Below, in pieces: positions 51,903 to 60,967 of a DNA stretch of 64,000 nt; positions within the stretch are counted from its first letter, which is position 1; every line of letters begins with the position of its first letter. Both the position numbers and the translations under genes were made by a program. The notes below the pieces were generated by a model. It was given only the letters and a program-made list of their open reading frames with translations, searched no databases and was not told where the DNA came from. The stretch spans positions 39,037-103,036 of the forward strand of contig NZ_LQXA01000003.1 in NCBI RefSeq assembly GCF_001618005.1, written 5' to 3'. Source of the DNA: Clavibacter tessellarius (GTDB taxonomy: Bacteria > Actinomycetota > Actinomycetes > Actinomycetales > Microbacteriaceae).

Positions 51903-53146
51903 GCCCGTCGCACGCCGTCCGCCTCGACGCCGATCAAGGCCAGGGGGTTCTTCGAGACGACCGCATTCAGATAGTCGAGCGTGGCGCTGGGAACCACCGC
52001 CGAGAGGTCGAGTTCCGCGAATCGCTCTCGTGTCGTCGCGACAGCGACGAAGCGGACGTAGATGTCTCGTCCCGTGGCGGGGTTGATGGTCTCGGTGCCC
52101 AGCTCCAGCGATACGCCACGGATGAGCCCGCGGCGGTCGGCCTCGAAGACCTCGTGCAGGCTGCGCAACGCGACATCATGGACGGCCTTGGCGTAACGGT
52201 CCCTCGTGTCCTTCTGCGTGGACGGTGAGGGAGAGATCTCGTCGGACGCCTTGACGTACCGGTATCCCTTGATGGCCGGGACCAGGTCAGGGCCCGGAAT
52301 GGTCACGCGGAGATTGAGCTCGGCCGTCGCGGGATCGAAGTCCGCACCGTGCGACACCTCGAACCACTCCGGATAGACGGAGTTCGCGAGCACGATGCCG
52401 ACATATTCCTCGACGGCATCGACCGTCCCGTACGCGAGGCCGGAGATGAGCGCGTCCAACTCGGCGTTCTGTGCGGCTGCGTCGGCTTCGTTCTCGGCGA
52501 TGAGGAGGGCGTGAGCGTTCTCGACGTCAGCCAGCTGGCGCTGTCGAGCCTCCTCTGCCGCAGCGTGCAGCGCGTGTTGCTCAGCGCGGAGGCGAGGAAG
52601 CGCCTCCGTCGCGGCCTGCCAGGCGTAGTAATCGGTGGCGTACTGCGCATCCACCGCGGCTTGCGCCTCCTCGATCTTGCGCTTCTTCCCGAAGAGGCCG
52701 GTCGGCGGCTCCGGTTCATGCTGGACGGGAAGAGGCGGGTCGGGGATGGGCGTGGGGTACGGGATGGGATCGCGCAGTTCGGGGCGTGGGAAGGGCGGAC
52801 GCTCCGCGACGACGCGCAACTCCTCGAGGTCGACGTGGTCATCCCGATCCAGGGTCGCGGTGAGCAACCCGTCCAGCTCTGCGTATCGGGCGGCGAGGTC
52901 GTCGTTCATGTGCTCGGCGCGCACCTGCATGAATTCGACATGGGCAGCAGAGGCTTCCTTCTCGAGGCGCTTGCGATCGGCTTCGGACGCACGAGCGGCG
53001 GCGGCCTGCGCTCGTGCAGACGCCTTGCGTGCGCGTTCCAGGGATCGCACGTGAGCTTCGTGTTGACGCATGGCCGCGCGTTGCCGTTGCTCCGCGAGGC
53101 GCGCCTGATGCTGCATTTCCGCAAAGAATCCGCGCCGACGCGCCAT
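51899..53146 (-). CDS. Coiled-coil protein with uncharacterised C-terminal domain, partner of the DUF4041 protein
   Basis: A 415-residue soluble protein. Residues 1-95 form an Arg/Ala/Gln-rich coiled coil (MARRRGFFAEMQHQARLAEQ...). A Pro-rich linker (PIPYPTPIPDPPLPVQHEPEPP) and a second coiled coil (EALPRLRAEQHALHAAAEEAR) follow. The C-terminal domain (about 230-410) has ANSVYPEWFEVSHGADFDPA, KGYRYVKASDEI, YAKAVHDVALRSLHEVFEADR and TINPATGRDIYVRFVAV; I recall this block as occurring before Mrr-type restriction domains, but no nuclease domain is present here. It opens the two-gene unit and overlaps the next gene. Function unknown; a sensor or scaffold role is a guess. Confidence 0.75.
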   Translation of the reverse strand: MARRRGFFAEMQHQARLAEQRQRAAMRQHEAHVRSLERARKASARAQAAAARASEADRKRLEKEASAAHVEFMQVRAEHMNDDLAARYAELDGLLTATLDRDDHVDLEELRVVAERPPFPRPELRDPIPYPTPIPDPPLPVQHEPEPPTGLFGKKRKIEEAQAAVDAQYATDYYAWQAATEALPRLRAEQHALHAAAEEARQRQLADVENAHALLIAENEADAAAQNAELDALISGLAYGTVDAVEEYVGIVLANSVYPEWFEVSHGADFDPATAELNLRVTIPGPDLVPAIKGYRYVKASDEISPSPSTQKDTRDRYAKAVHDVALRSLHEVFEADRRGLIRGVSLELGTETINPATGRDIYVRFVAVATTRERFAELDLSAVVPSATLDYLNAVVSKNPLALIGVEADGVRRA

Positions 53147-53299
53147 GCCAACCTCTATCTGCTCCCGTGAATTCTACGGGCGAGGAACTGCCGATTCTGT
53201 GTCACCCGGGGTCCCAGAACGAGGGACGTATCCACCCGCCAGTGCCGTCGTGTCCGCATGTCCCGAGTCGGGCGCCGGCCCCCGGATACCCTCGACCGC

Positions 53300-53803
53300 A
53301 TGCAGATCCGCCCCGCCACGGATGCCGACTGGCCCCTGATCCACCCCTTCTACCGGGCGATCGTCGACGCCGGCCGCACCTACGCGCTCCCCGCCGGGCA
53401 GTCGCGGGAGGAGGCACGGCCGAACTGGATGGCGGAGGCGCCGGGCCGCACGTTCGTGGCGGTCGACGACGACGGCGCGATCCTCGGATCCGCCAAGGCC
53501 GGCCCGAACCGGCCCGGCCGCGGGGCGCACGTCGCCACGGGGTCCTTCCTCGTGGATCCGGCGCACGCGGGCCGCGGGATCGGCCGCGCGCTCGGCGAGC
53601 ACGTGATCGCGTGGGCGCGCGCCGAGGGCTACCTGGCCATCCAGTTCAACGCGGTCGTGGAGACGAACCGCGCCGCCGTGCACCTGTGGGAGTCGCTCGG
53701 CTTCCGCATCGTCGGCACGGTCCCGCAGGCGTTCGACCACGCGGAGCACGGGCTCGTCGGCCTGCACGTGATGCACCTGCCGCTCCACGGTGTCGTGCGC
53801 TGA
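53300..53803 (+). CDS. GNAT family N-acetyltransferase
   Basis: A 167-residue protein. MQIRPATDADWPLIHPFYRAIVDAGRTYALP and the motif A block GSFLVDPAHAGRGIGRALGEHVIAWA (acetyl-CoA loop AGRGIG), then QFNAVVETNRAAVHLWESLGFRIVGTVP, are typical of phosphinothricin/methionine-sulfoximine-like or YhhY-type acetyltransferases. Substrate unknown. TACCCT lies 7 nt before the ATG, a leaderless arrangement. Confidence 0.87.
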   Translation: MQIRPATDADWPLIHPFYRAIVDAGRTYALPAGQSREEARPNWMAEAPGRTFVAVDDDGAILGSAKAGPNRPGRGAHVATGSFLVDPAHAGRGIGRALGEHVIAWARAEGYLAIQFNAVVETNRAAVHLWESLGFRIVGTVPQAFDHAEHGLVGLHVMHLPLHGVVR

Positions 53804-53854
53804 GAGTCGTGCGCTGAGGGCCGGGCCGCAGGCCGGCCCGGCTACAGTCGCACC

Positions 53855-54328
53855 GTGACCGACGACCGCCGCGATGACCTCCCCGCGAGCGGTGGCGGCG
53901 ACGGCATCGTCGGCGACCTCGACGCCCGCCACGGCGGCTCCCGCCCCGTGCTGCGCGAACTCCCGGCGCACGCTCCGGCTCACCGTCGCTTCCGGTTCCA
54001 TGTCGCAGTGACCATGGCGTCCACGGCCGCCTACGCCGCCTTCGTGGTCGTGATCGCCCTCGTGACGCCGCTGACGCAGGCCGTCCCCGTCGGCATCCTC
54101 GTCCCCCTGTTGCTCGTCGCACTGCTCGTCGTGCTCGCCGGCGTCGATGAGGCCTTCCGCGGACCTGGCGGTGCCATCTCCCGCGGCCTCGGCCAGCTGG
54201 TGCCCGCGCTGTGCGGCTCGTTCCTCGGTGGCCTCGCCTCCTCCGCGATCCCCGTGCCCGGGCTCCTGGTCGTCGTGGGCCTCGCGCTCGGCGCCGGCTT
54301 CGGGGTCGGGATGACGCGCGGCCGATGA
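53855..54328 (+). CDS. Small membrane protein, unknown function
   Basis: A 157-residue protein with a polar N-terminus (about 50 residues) and three hydrophobic segments (MASTAAYAAFVVVIALVTPL, VGILVPLLLVALLVVLAGV, VPGLLVVVGLALGAGFGVG). No family was recognised. The GTG start has TACAGT 6 nt upstream, the leaderless pattern seen often in this window. It precedes the iol operon by about 130 bp. Confidence 0.68.
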   Translation: MTDDRRDDLPASGGGDGIVGDLDARHGGSRPVLRELPAHAPAHRRFRFHVAVTMASTAAYAAFVVVIALVTPLTQAVPVGILVPLLLVALLVVLAGVDEAFRGPGGAISRGLGQLVPALCGSFLGGLASSAIPVPGLLVVVGLALGAGFGVGMTRGR

Positions 54329-54384
54329 CCCGGGTCGCGGGCGGCGGCGGGATGACGACCGTAGGCGCGCGGACCCATGTGCCT

Positions 54385-54396
54385 ATGTCAGAACAT
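54385..54396 (+). promoter_or_regulatory. Inverted repeat ATGT-CAGA-ACAT upstream of iolC
   Basis: A perfect 4-bp-arm inverted repeat in an A/T-richer patch, 69 bp before the iolC ATG, followed by a TACGTT -10-like hexamer at 54401-54406. It is a candidate operator for the inositol operon's regulator, which is not adjacent. Confidence 0.4.
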
Positions 54397-54464
54397 GCGC
54401 TACGTTGGACGGACCGCAGCACCCGACCACCGCCCTCCACCGCCGGAGAGGAAGCAGCGCCGCC

Positions 54465-55460
54465 ATGAGCACTGCCGATAACGCAGCCACTGCCGAGAAC
54501 ACGGCCCCCGCCCCGACCCCGATCCACGACGTGATCACCATCGGCCGCGTCGGCGTCGACCTCTACCCGCTCCAGGACGGCGTGGGCCTGGAGGACGTCG
54601 CGACATTCGGCAAGTACCTCGGCGGGAGTGCCGCGAACGTGGCCGTCGCGGCGGCCCGGCACGGCAGATCCGCCGCCCTCGTCTCCCGCGTGGGCGACGA
54701 CCCGTTCGGCCGCTACGTCACCCGCGAGCTCGAGCGGCTCGGCGTCTCCGCCGCCTTCGTGCCCCCGGTCGACGACCTGCCCACGCCCGTCACCTTCTGC
54801 GAGATCTTCCCGCCCGACGACTTCCCCCTCTACTTCTACCGCCGGCCGAAGGCCCCCGACCTCTGCATCGAGGCGGAGACCCTCGACCTGGCGGCGATCC
54901 GGGACGCGCGCGTCTACTGGTCCACCGTCACCGGGCTCAGCGAGGAGCCGAGCCGCTCCGCCCACCACGCCGCCTGGGTGGCCCGCGCGCGCCGACCGCT
55001 CACGGTGCTCGACCTCGACTACCGGCCGATGTTCTGGTCGTCGCCCGCGGACGCGACCCGCGAGGTCGGCCGCGCGCTCGAGCACGTGACCGTCGCCGTG
55101 GGCAACCGCGAGGAGTGCGAGATCGCCGTGGGGGAGACGGATCCGCTGCGGGCCGCCGACGCGCTGCTCGACCGCGGCGTCGAGCTCGCCATCGTGAAGC
55201 AGGGGCCGAAGGGCGTGCTCGCCAAGACGCGCGACGAGACCGTGGAGGTGCCGCCGTACCCGGTGGAGGTCGTCAACGGGCTCGGCGCGGGTGACGGCTT
55301 CGGCGGCGCGCTCGTGCACGGGCTGCTCGCCGGGTGGGACCTGGAGCGGATCCTGCGCTTCGCCAACGTCGCGGGCGCGATCGTGGCGTCCCGCCGCGAG
55401 TGCTCCACCGCCATGCCCACGACGGCCGAGGTCGAGGCCGTGCTGGAGGGGATCCGATGA
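54465..55460 (+). CDS. iolC: 5-dehydro-2-deoxygluconokinase
   Basis: A 331-residue PfkB-family sugar kinase that phosphorylates 5-dehydro-2-deoxygluconate in myo-inositol catabolism. After a 20-residue Thr/Ala-rich lead come IGRVGVDLYPLQDGVGLEDVATFGKYLGGSAANVAVAAAR (the IolC-specific start; the second half is PfkB signature 1) and VVNGLGAGDGFGGALVHGLL (signature 2, catalytic Asp). Its stop overlaps the next gene (ATGA). First gene of the iol operon. Confidence 0.93.
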   Translation: MSTADNAATAENTAPAPTPIHDVITIGRVGVDLYPLQDGVGLEDVATFGKYLGGSAANVAVAAARHGRSAALVSRVGDDPFGRYVTRELERLGVSAAFVPPVDDLPTPVTFCEIFPPDDFPLYFYRRPKAPDLCIEAETLDLAAIRDARVYWSTVTGLSEEPSRSAHHAAWVARARRPLTVLDLDYRPMFWSSPADATREVGRALEHVTVAVGNREECEIAVGETDPLRAADALLDRGVELAIVKQGPKGVLAKTRDETVEVPPYPVEVVNGLGAGDGFGGALVHGLLAGWDLERILRFANVAGAIVASRRECSTAMPTTAEVEAVLEGIR

Positions 55461-56398
55461 CCGCCGTCGATGCGACGATGACGCCCGCCGAGCTCGTCCG
55501 GGCCGGTGACCTGCCCGGCGCGTTCGCCGCCCTCCGCGACGTGCGCGCCACGGATCCCGCCGCCGTCGCCCGCGCGCTCGCCGGCCGGATCCGCCGCCCG
55601 CTGATCCGCGACGACGGCCGCCTGCTCATCGTCGCCGCCGACCACCCCGCGCGCGGCGCCCTCGGCGTCGGCGACGACCCGATGGCGCTCGCCGACCGCT
55701 ACGCCCTGCTGGAAGGCCTCGCCACCGCCCTCACCCGCGACGGCGTCGACGGCGTGCTCGGCACCCCGGACATCGTCGACGACCTCGCGCTCCTCGGCCT
55801 CCTCGACGACAAGGTCGTGGTCGGATCCATGAACCGTGGCGGCCTGCGCGGCGCCGTCTTCGAGATGGACGACCGCTTCACGGCCTACGACGTCGACGGC
55901 ATCGTGCGCGACGGACTCGACTTCGCCAAGACCCTCGTGCGCGTCAACCTCGGCGACGCGGGCACCGCGGCGACCCTCGAGGCCAACGCCCGGGCCGTCG
56001 ACGCCGCCGTGCGCGCCGGCCTGCCGATCATGCTCGAGCCCTTCCTGAGCGCGTGGCAGGACGGCCGGATCGTCAACGACCTGTCGGCCGACGCCGTCAT
56101 CACGTCCATCGCCATCGCCTCGGGCCTCGGCTCGTCGTCCGCCCGCACGTGGATGAAGCTGCCGGTCGTCGACGACATGGCCCGCGTCATGGCCGCCACC
56201 ACCCTGCCCACGCTCCTGCTCGGCGGCGATCCGCAGGGCGCGAGCGAGGACACCTGGGCCGGCTGGGATCACGCGCTCGGCCTCCCCGGCGTCCGCGGCC
56301 TCGTCGTCGGGCGCACGCTGATCCACCCGGCCGACGGCGACGTCGCCCGCGCGGTCGACCAGGCCGCCGCCCTCGTGCACGGCCGCGCCCGCTCCTGA
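55457..56398 (+). CDS. Cgl0158-type (beta/alpha)8 aldolase of inositol catabolism
   Basis: A 313-residue barrel protein. Landmarks are LLIVAADHPARGALGVG, VDGVLGTPDIVDDLALLGLLD, VVGSMNRGGLRGAVFEMDDRF, MLEPFLSAW and RTWMKLPVVDDMARVM with a Lys expected to form the Schiff base. It matches the Corynebacterium glutamicum Cgl0158/cg0198 protein, which sits between iolC and iolA in the same order and is thought to replace IolJ, splitting 2-deoxy-5-keto-gluconate-6-phosphate. The gene overlaps iolC by 4 bases. Confidence 0.85.
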   Translation: MTAVDATMTPAELVRAGDLPGAFAALRDVRATDPAAVARALAGRIRRPLIRDDGRLLIVAADHPARGALGVGDDPMALADRYALLEGLATALTRDGVDGVLGTPDIVDDLALLGLLDDKVVVGSMNRGGLRGAVFEMDDRFTAYDVDGIVRDGLDFAKTLVRVNLGDAGTAATLEANARAVDAAVRAGLPIMLEPFLSAWQDGRIVNDLSADAVITSIAIASGLGSSSARTWMKLPVVDDMARVMAATTLPTLLLGGDPQGASEDTWAGWDHALGLPGVRGLVVGRTLIHPADGDVARAVDQAAALVHGRARS

Positions 56399-56451
56399 CC
56401 CCGAAGACCGACCCGATCCCGAACTCGACCCGCCGACCGCCAGAGGACACC

Positions 56452-57957
56452 ATGACCGACACCGCCCCGCTCCCCGTCGTCCCGCACTGGATCGACGGCG
56501 CCCGCTCGCCCTCGACCTCCGGCCGCACCGCGCCCGTCTACGACCCCGCGCGCGGCGTCGTCACGAAGGAGGTCGCGCTCGCGGACGCGGACGAGATCGC
56601 GCGCGCCGTCGCGTCCGCGCACGCCGCGTTCCCCGCCTGGCGCGACCTCTCGCTCGCCAAGCGGCAGGCGATCCTCTTCCGCTTCCGCGAGCTGCTCGAG
56701 GCCGAGAAGGGGGAGCTCGCGGAGATCATCACGTCGGAGCACGGCAAGGTCGTGAGCGACGCGCTCGGCGAGATCACCCGCGGGCAGGAGGTCGTGGAGT
56801 TCGCGACCGGCCTCGCGCACCACCTCAAGGGCGAGTACTCGGAGCAGGTGTCGACCGGCGTCGACGTGTACTCCACGAAGCAGCCGCTCGGCGTCGTCGG
56901 GATCATCTCGCCGTTCAACTTCCCCGCGATGGTGCCGATGTGGTTCTTCCCCATCGCGATCGCGGCCGGCAACGCCGTGATCCTGAAGCCGAGCGAGAAG
57001 GACCCGAGCGCCGCCATCTGGATCGCCGAGCTGTGGAAGCGGGCCGGCCTCCCCGACGGCGTCTTCACGGTGCTCAACGGCGACAAGGAGGCGGTGGACG
57101 GTCTGCTCGCACACCCGGACGTGCGCGCGATCTCGTTCGTCGGATCCACGCCCATCGCCCAGCACGTCTACGAGACGGGCACGAAGCACGGCAAGCGCGT
57201 GCAGGCCCTCGGCGGCGCCAAGAACCACATGCTCGTGCTGCCCGACGCCGACCTCGACCTCGTCGCCGACTCGGCCGTCAACGCGGGCTTCGGCTCGGCG
57301 GGCGAGCGCTGCATGGCGATCTCCGTGGTCGTCGCGGTCGAGCCCGTCGCGGATGCGCTCATCGAGCGGATCTCGACGCGCATGACCGGCCTCCGCGTCG
57401 GCGACGGCCGCCGCGGCTGCGACATGGGCCCGCTCGTCACCGAGGCGCATCGCGACAAGGTCGCCTCCTACATCGCCATCGCGGAGGAGGACGGCGCGCG
57501 CGTGGTCGTCGACGGCCGCGGCATCGAGGTCGACGGCGAGGCCGACGGCTTCTGGCTCGGCCCGACCCTCATCGACGAGCTGCCCACCAGCTCGCGCGCC
57601 TACACGGAGGAGATCTTCGGGCCCGTGCTCGGCGTCGTCCGCGTGCGCTCGTACGAGGAGGGCGTCGCGCTCATCAACGCCGGCGCGTTCGGCAACGGCA
57701 CCGCGATCTTCACGAACGACGGCGGGGCCGCGCGCCGCTTCCAGAACGAGGTCCAGGTCGGCATGATCGGGATCAATGTCCCCATCCCCGTGCCCGTCGC
57801 CACGTTCTCGTTCGGCGGCTGGCGCTCCAGCCTCTTCGGCGACACCAAGGCGCACGGGGCCGAGGGCGTGCGGTTCTTCACCCAGCAGAAGGCCATCACC
57901 AGCCGGTGGCTCGACCCGTCGCACGGCGGCGTCGACCTCGGGTTCCCGCAGACCTGA
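56452..57957 (+). CDS. iolA: CoA-acylating methylmalonate-semialdehyde dehydrogenase
   Basis: A 501-residue aldehyde dehydrogenase converting malonic or methylmalonic semialdehyde to acetyl- or propionyl-CoA, the last step of inositol catabolism. Motifs are PLGVVGIISPFNFPAMVPMWFFPIAIAAGNAVILKPSEKDP (two segments), FVGSTPIAQHVYETG, GGAKNHMLVLPDAD and GSAGERCMAISV with the catalytic Cys. EEIFGPVL closes the core. GAGGA precedes the ATG. The gene follows the Cgl0158-type aldolase by 53 bp. Confidence 0.94.
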   Translation: MTDTAPLPVVPHWIDGARSPSTSGRTAPVYDPARGVVTKEVALADADEIARAVASAHAAFPAWRDLSLAKRQAILFRFRELLEAEKGELAEIITSEHGKVVSDALGEITRGQEVVEFATGLAHHLKGEYSEQVSTGVDVYSTKQPLGVVGIISPFNFPAMVPMWFFPIAIAAGNAVILKPSEKDPSAAIWIAELWKRAGLPDGVFTVLNGDKEAVDGLLAHPDVRAISFVGSTPIAQHVYETGTKHGKRVQALGGAKNHMLVLPDADLDLVADSAVNAGFGSAGERCMAISVVVAVEPVADALIERISTRMTGLRVGDGRRGCDMGPLVTEAHRDKVASYIAIAEEDGARVVVDGRGIEVDGEADGFWLGPTLIDELPTSSRAYTEEIFGPVLGVVRVRSYEEGVALINAGAFGNGTAIFTNDGGAARRFQNEVQVGMIGINVPIPVPVATFSFGGWRSSLFGDTKAHGAEGVRFFTQQKAITSRWLDPSHGGVDLGFPQT

Positions 57958-58006
57958 CCCTGACCCGCACCACCGCCAGCACCCCATGACGACGACGGAG
58001 ACGAGC

Positions 58007-58954
58007 ATGACGACGAACGAGTGGCTGCACCCCCGCGGCACCCTCGGCCGGGACGGCTGGGAGACCGTGGTCGACGGATCGGTGCCCGGCTGGGAGCACA
58101 CCGGGCTCCGGGTCGCGGTGCTCGCCGACGGCGACGCGCTCGAGCTGCCCGCGTCGGGCGTCGAGCGCATGGTCGTGCCGCTCGCGGGATCCTTCGCCGT
58201 GCGGCACCGCGAGGGCGACGGCGAGGAGCGCGTCACCGACCTCGCGGGCCGCGCCTCGGTCTTCGCCGGCCCGACGGACGTGCTCTACCTCTCGTGCGCA
58301 TCGAGCGCGGTGCTCACCGGATCCGGCCGGGTGGCCGTCGCCGAGTCGCCCGCCACCCGGCGCGTGCCGAGCCGCCGGATCGCCCACGAGGAGGTGCCCG
58401 TGGAGCTGCGCGGCGCCGGCCGGTCGAGCCGCCAGGTGCACAACTTCGGGACCCCCGGCACGCCCGGATCCCTCGACGCCGAGCGCCTCATCGTCTGCGA
58501 GGTCGTGACCCCGGCCGAGAACTGGTCGAGCTATCCCGCGCACAAGCACGACGAGGAGAGGCCGGGGGAGGAGTCGCGGCTCGAGGAGATCTACTACTTC
58601 GAGACCGCCGTCGGGAAGGGCCTCGAGGCGCCGGCCGACGCGGATCCGTTCGGCCTGTTCCACACGTCCTCGTCGCCCGCGGGCGAGATCGCCATCGACG
58701 CGGTCGTGCGCACGGGCGACGTCGCGCTCGTGCCCTACGGCTACCACGGGCCCGCGGTGGCGGCGCCGGGCTACGACCTCTACTACCTCAACGTGATGGC
58801 GGGGCCGGGCGCCGACCGCGCCTGGCTCATCAGCGACCACCCGGCGCACGGCTGGATCCGCGGCACCTGGGCCGGGCAGGAGATCGACCCGCGCCTGCCG
58901 TACCTCGCCGACGACGCGACGCCCGCACACGACCAGGAAGCCCCGACCCGATGA
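58007..58954 (+). CDS. iolB: 5-deoxy-glucuronate isomerase
   Basis: A 315-residue bicupin enzyme of inositol catabolism (5-deoxyglucuronate to 5-dehydro-2-deoxygluconate). Motifs: EWLHPRGTLGRDGWETVV, CEVVTPAENWSSYPAHKHDEER (metal-binding His), EEIYYFET and GDVALVPYGYHGPAVAAPGYDLYYLNVMAG. ATG at 58007 is chosen over ATG 57986 because GGAG lies at the right distance only for 58007. The stop overlaps iolD by ATGA. Confidence 0.92.
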   Translation: MTTNEWLHPRGTLGRDGWETVVDGSVPGWEHTGLRVAVLADGDALELPASGVERMVVPLAGSFAVRHREGDGEERVTDLAGRASVFAGPTDVLYLSCASSAVLTGSGRVAVAESPATRRVPSRRIAHEEVPVELRGAGRSSRQVHNFGTPGTPGSLDAERLIVCEVVTPAENWSSYPAHKHDEERPGEESRLEEIYYFETAVGKGLEAPADADPFGLFHTSSSPAGEIAIDAVVRTGDVALVPYGYHGPAVAAPGYDLYYLNVMAGPGADRAWLISDHPAHGWIRGTWAGQEIDPRLPYLADDATPAHDQEAPTR

Positions 58955-60867
58955 CCGAGCCCACCACCCGGATGACCGTCAGCCAGGCGCTCGTCGCGTT
59001 CCTCGCGGCCCAGTGGACGGTCGACGGCGACCACCGCGAGCGCACCATCCCGGGCGTCTTCGGGATCTTCGGCCACGGCAACGTCGCCGGGATCGGCCAG
59101 GCGCTCATGCAGGCGAACGCGCAGGATCCCGACCTCATGCCGTACCACCAGGCCCGCAACGAGCAGGCGATGGTGCACCAGTCGGTCGGCTTCGCGCGCA
59201 TGCACCGGCGGCTCGCGACCTACGCGAGCGCCGCCTCGGTCGGGCCCGGCGCCGCGAACATGCTCACGGGCGCCGCCCTCGCCACGGCGAACCGGCTGCC
59301 GGCGCTGCTCCTGCCGAGCGACACCTTCGCCACCCGGGTCGCGGATCCGGTGCTGCAGCAGCTCGAGCACCCGCACGACACCGGGATCAGCGTGAACGAC
59401 GCGTTCCGTCCGCTCTCGCGCTTCTTCGACCGGGTGCAGCGGCCCGAGCAGCTGTACTCGATCGCGCTCGCGGCCATGCGCGTGCTCACCGACCCGGCCG
59501 AGACGGGCGCCGTGACCATCGCGCTGCCCGAGGACGTGCAGGCGGAGGCGCTCGACGTGCCGCTCGCGTTCCTCGCGCCGCGCGAGTGGCACCTGCGCCG
59601 GCCCCTGCCGGAGCGCGGGCCGCTCGCCCGGGCCGTGCAGGCGATCCGCGACGCGCGCACCCCGCTCATCGTGGCGGGCGGCGGCGTCATCTACTCCGCG
59701 GCCGAGCAGGCGCTGCTCCGCTTCGCCGAGGCCACCGGGATCCCGGTCGGCACCACGCAGGCCGGCGGCGGCGCGCTCGTGTGGGACCACCCGCAGTACC
59801 TCGGCGGCATCGGCGCCACCGGATCCACCGCCGCGAACCGCCTCGCCGCGGAGGCCGACGTGGTCATCGGCATCGGCACGCGCTACTCCGACTTCACGAC
59901 CGCGAGCCGCACGGCGTTCCAGCGCCCGGACGTGACCTTCGTGAACGTCAACGTCGCCGCCTTCGACGCCTACAAGCACGGCACGCAGCTGCCCGTGATC
60001 GCCGACGCGCGGGAGACCCTGGAGGCGCTGACCGACGCGCTCGCCGGCACGCGCGTCGACGCCGCGTACGCCGACCGCATCGCCCGCGAGAAGCGCGAGT
60101 GGGACGCGCTCGTCGACCGCGCGCTCGCGCCCACGGGCGGCGCGCTGCCCGGCCAGCCCGAGATCGTCGGCGCCGTGCAGGCCGCGAGCGACCCGCGCGA
60201 CGTCGTCGTGCAGGCGGCCGGATCCCTGCCGGGCGACCTCCACAAGCTCTGGCGCGTGCGCGACGCGCTCGGCTACCACGTCGAGTACGCGTTCTCGTGC
60301 ATGGGCTACGAGATCCCCGGCGGGCTCGGGGTCAAGCGCGGCGCGGAGGCGTACGGCGACGACCGCGACGTGATCGTCATGGTCGGCGACGGCTCGTACC
60401 TCATGCTGCACACCGAGCTCGTGACCGCGGTGGCCGAGGGGATCAAGATCATCGTGGTCGTGATCCAGAACCACGGCTACGCGTCCATCGGCCACCTCTC
60501 CGAGACGGTCGGCACCGAGCGCTTCGGCACGCGCTACCGCCAGCTCGACCCGGCGACGCGGAACTTCGAGGGCCGCGAGCCGCTGCCCGTCGACCTCGCG
60601 GCGAACGCGCGCAGCTACGGCGTCGACGTGATCGAGGTCCCGCCCGGTCCCGACGCCGCCCGCGACCTCGGCGATGCCGTGCGCCGCGCGAAGGCGTCCG
60701 ACGGCACCACCGTGATCCACGTGGAGAGCGACCCGCTCGTCTACGGCCCCGACGGCGAGGGCTGGTGGGACGTGCCCGTGCCCGGCGTCTCCGAGATGCC
60801 GTCGACGCAGGCGGCGCACGCCGAGTACGTGGAGCGGAAGAGGGCGCAGCGGCCGCTGCTCGGCTGA
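58951..60867 (+). CDS. iolD: 3D-(3,5/4)-trihydroxycyclohexane-1,2-dione acylhydrolase
   Basis: A 638-residue thiamine-diphosphate enzyme that opens the inositol-derived diketone ring. N-terminal motif VFGIFGHGNVAGIGQAL and the ARNEQAM Glu region for TPP activation; central RFAEATGIPVGTTQAGGG; C-terminal TPP/Mg motif VMVGDGSYLMLHTELVTAV ... VVVIQNHGYASIGHLS (GDG ... NN-like). Length fits IolD (about 630-640). Last of the iol genes in this window; iolE and iolG are absent here. Confidence 0.94.
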   Translation: MTEPTTRMTVSQALVAFLAAQWTVDGDHRERTIPGVFGIFGHGNVAGIGQALMQANAQDPDLMPYHQARNEQAMVHQSVGFARMHRRLATYASAASVGPGAANMLTGAALATANRLPALLLPSDTFATRVADPVLQQLEHPHDTGISVNDAFRPLSRFFDRVQRPEQLYSIALAAMRVLTDPAETGAVTIALPEDVQAEALDVPLAFLAPREWHLRRPLPERGPLARAVQAIRDARTPLIVAGGGVIYSAAEQALLRFAEATGIPVGTTQAGGGALVWDHPQYLGGIGATGSTAANRLAAEADVVIGIGTRYSDFTTASRTAFQRPDVTFVNVNVAAFDAYKHGTQLPVIADARETLEALTDALAGTRVDAAYADRIAREKREWDALVDRALAPTGGALPGQPEIVGAVQAASDPRDVVVQAAGSLPGDLHKLWRVRDALGYHVEYAFSCMGYEIPGGLGVKRGAEAYGDDRDVIVMVGDGSYLMLHTELVTAVAEGIKIIVVVIQNHGYASIGHLSETVGTERFGTRYRQLDPATRNFEGREPLPVDLAANARSYGVDVIEVPPGPDAARDLGDAVRRAKASDGTTVIHVESDPLVYGPDGEGWWDVPVPGVSEMPSTQAAHAEYVERKRAQRPLLG

Positions 60868-60912
60868 CGGGGTCGCGGTCGTCGCGACGGCCCTGGCCGC
60901 CCGAATGCTATT

Positions 60913-60922
60913 TCCTATAGGA
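60913..60922 (+). promoter_or_regulatory. Palindrome TCCTATAGGA, candidate GntR operator
   Basis: A perfect 10-bp palindrome 46 bp before the isomerase ATG, inside A/T-rich TTTCCTATAGGATCT. It contains TATAGG as a possible -10 element. The nearest regulator candidate is the GntR gene at 62986-63708. Confidence 0.5.
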
Positions 60923-60967
60923 TCTGGATCCCGGGCATCCGGGACCCGACGACCGCGATGGAGCAGC

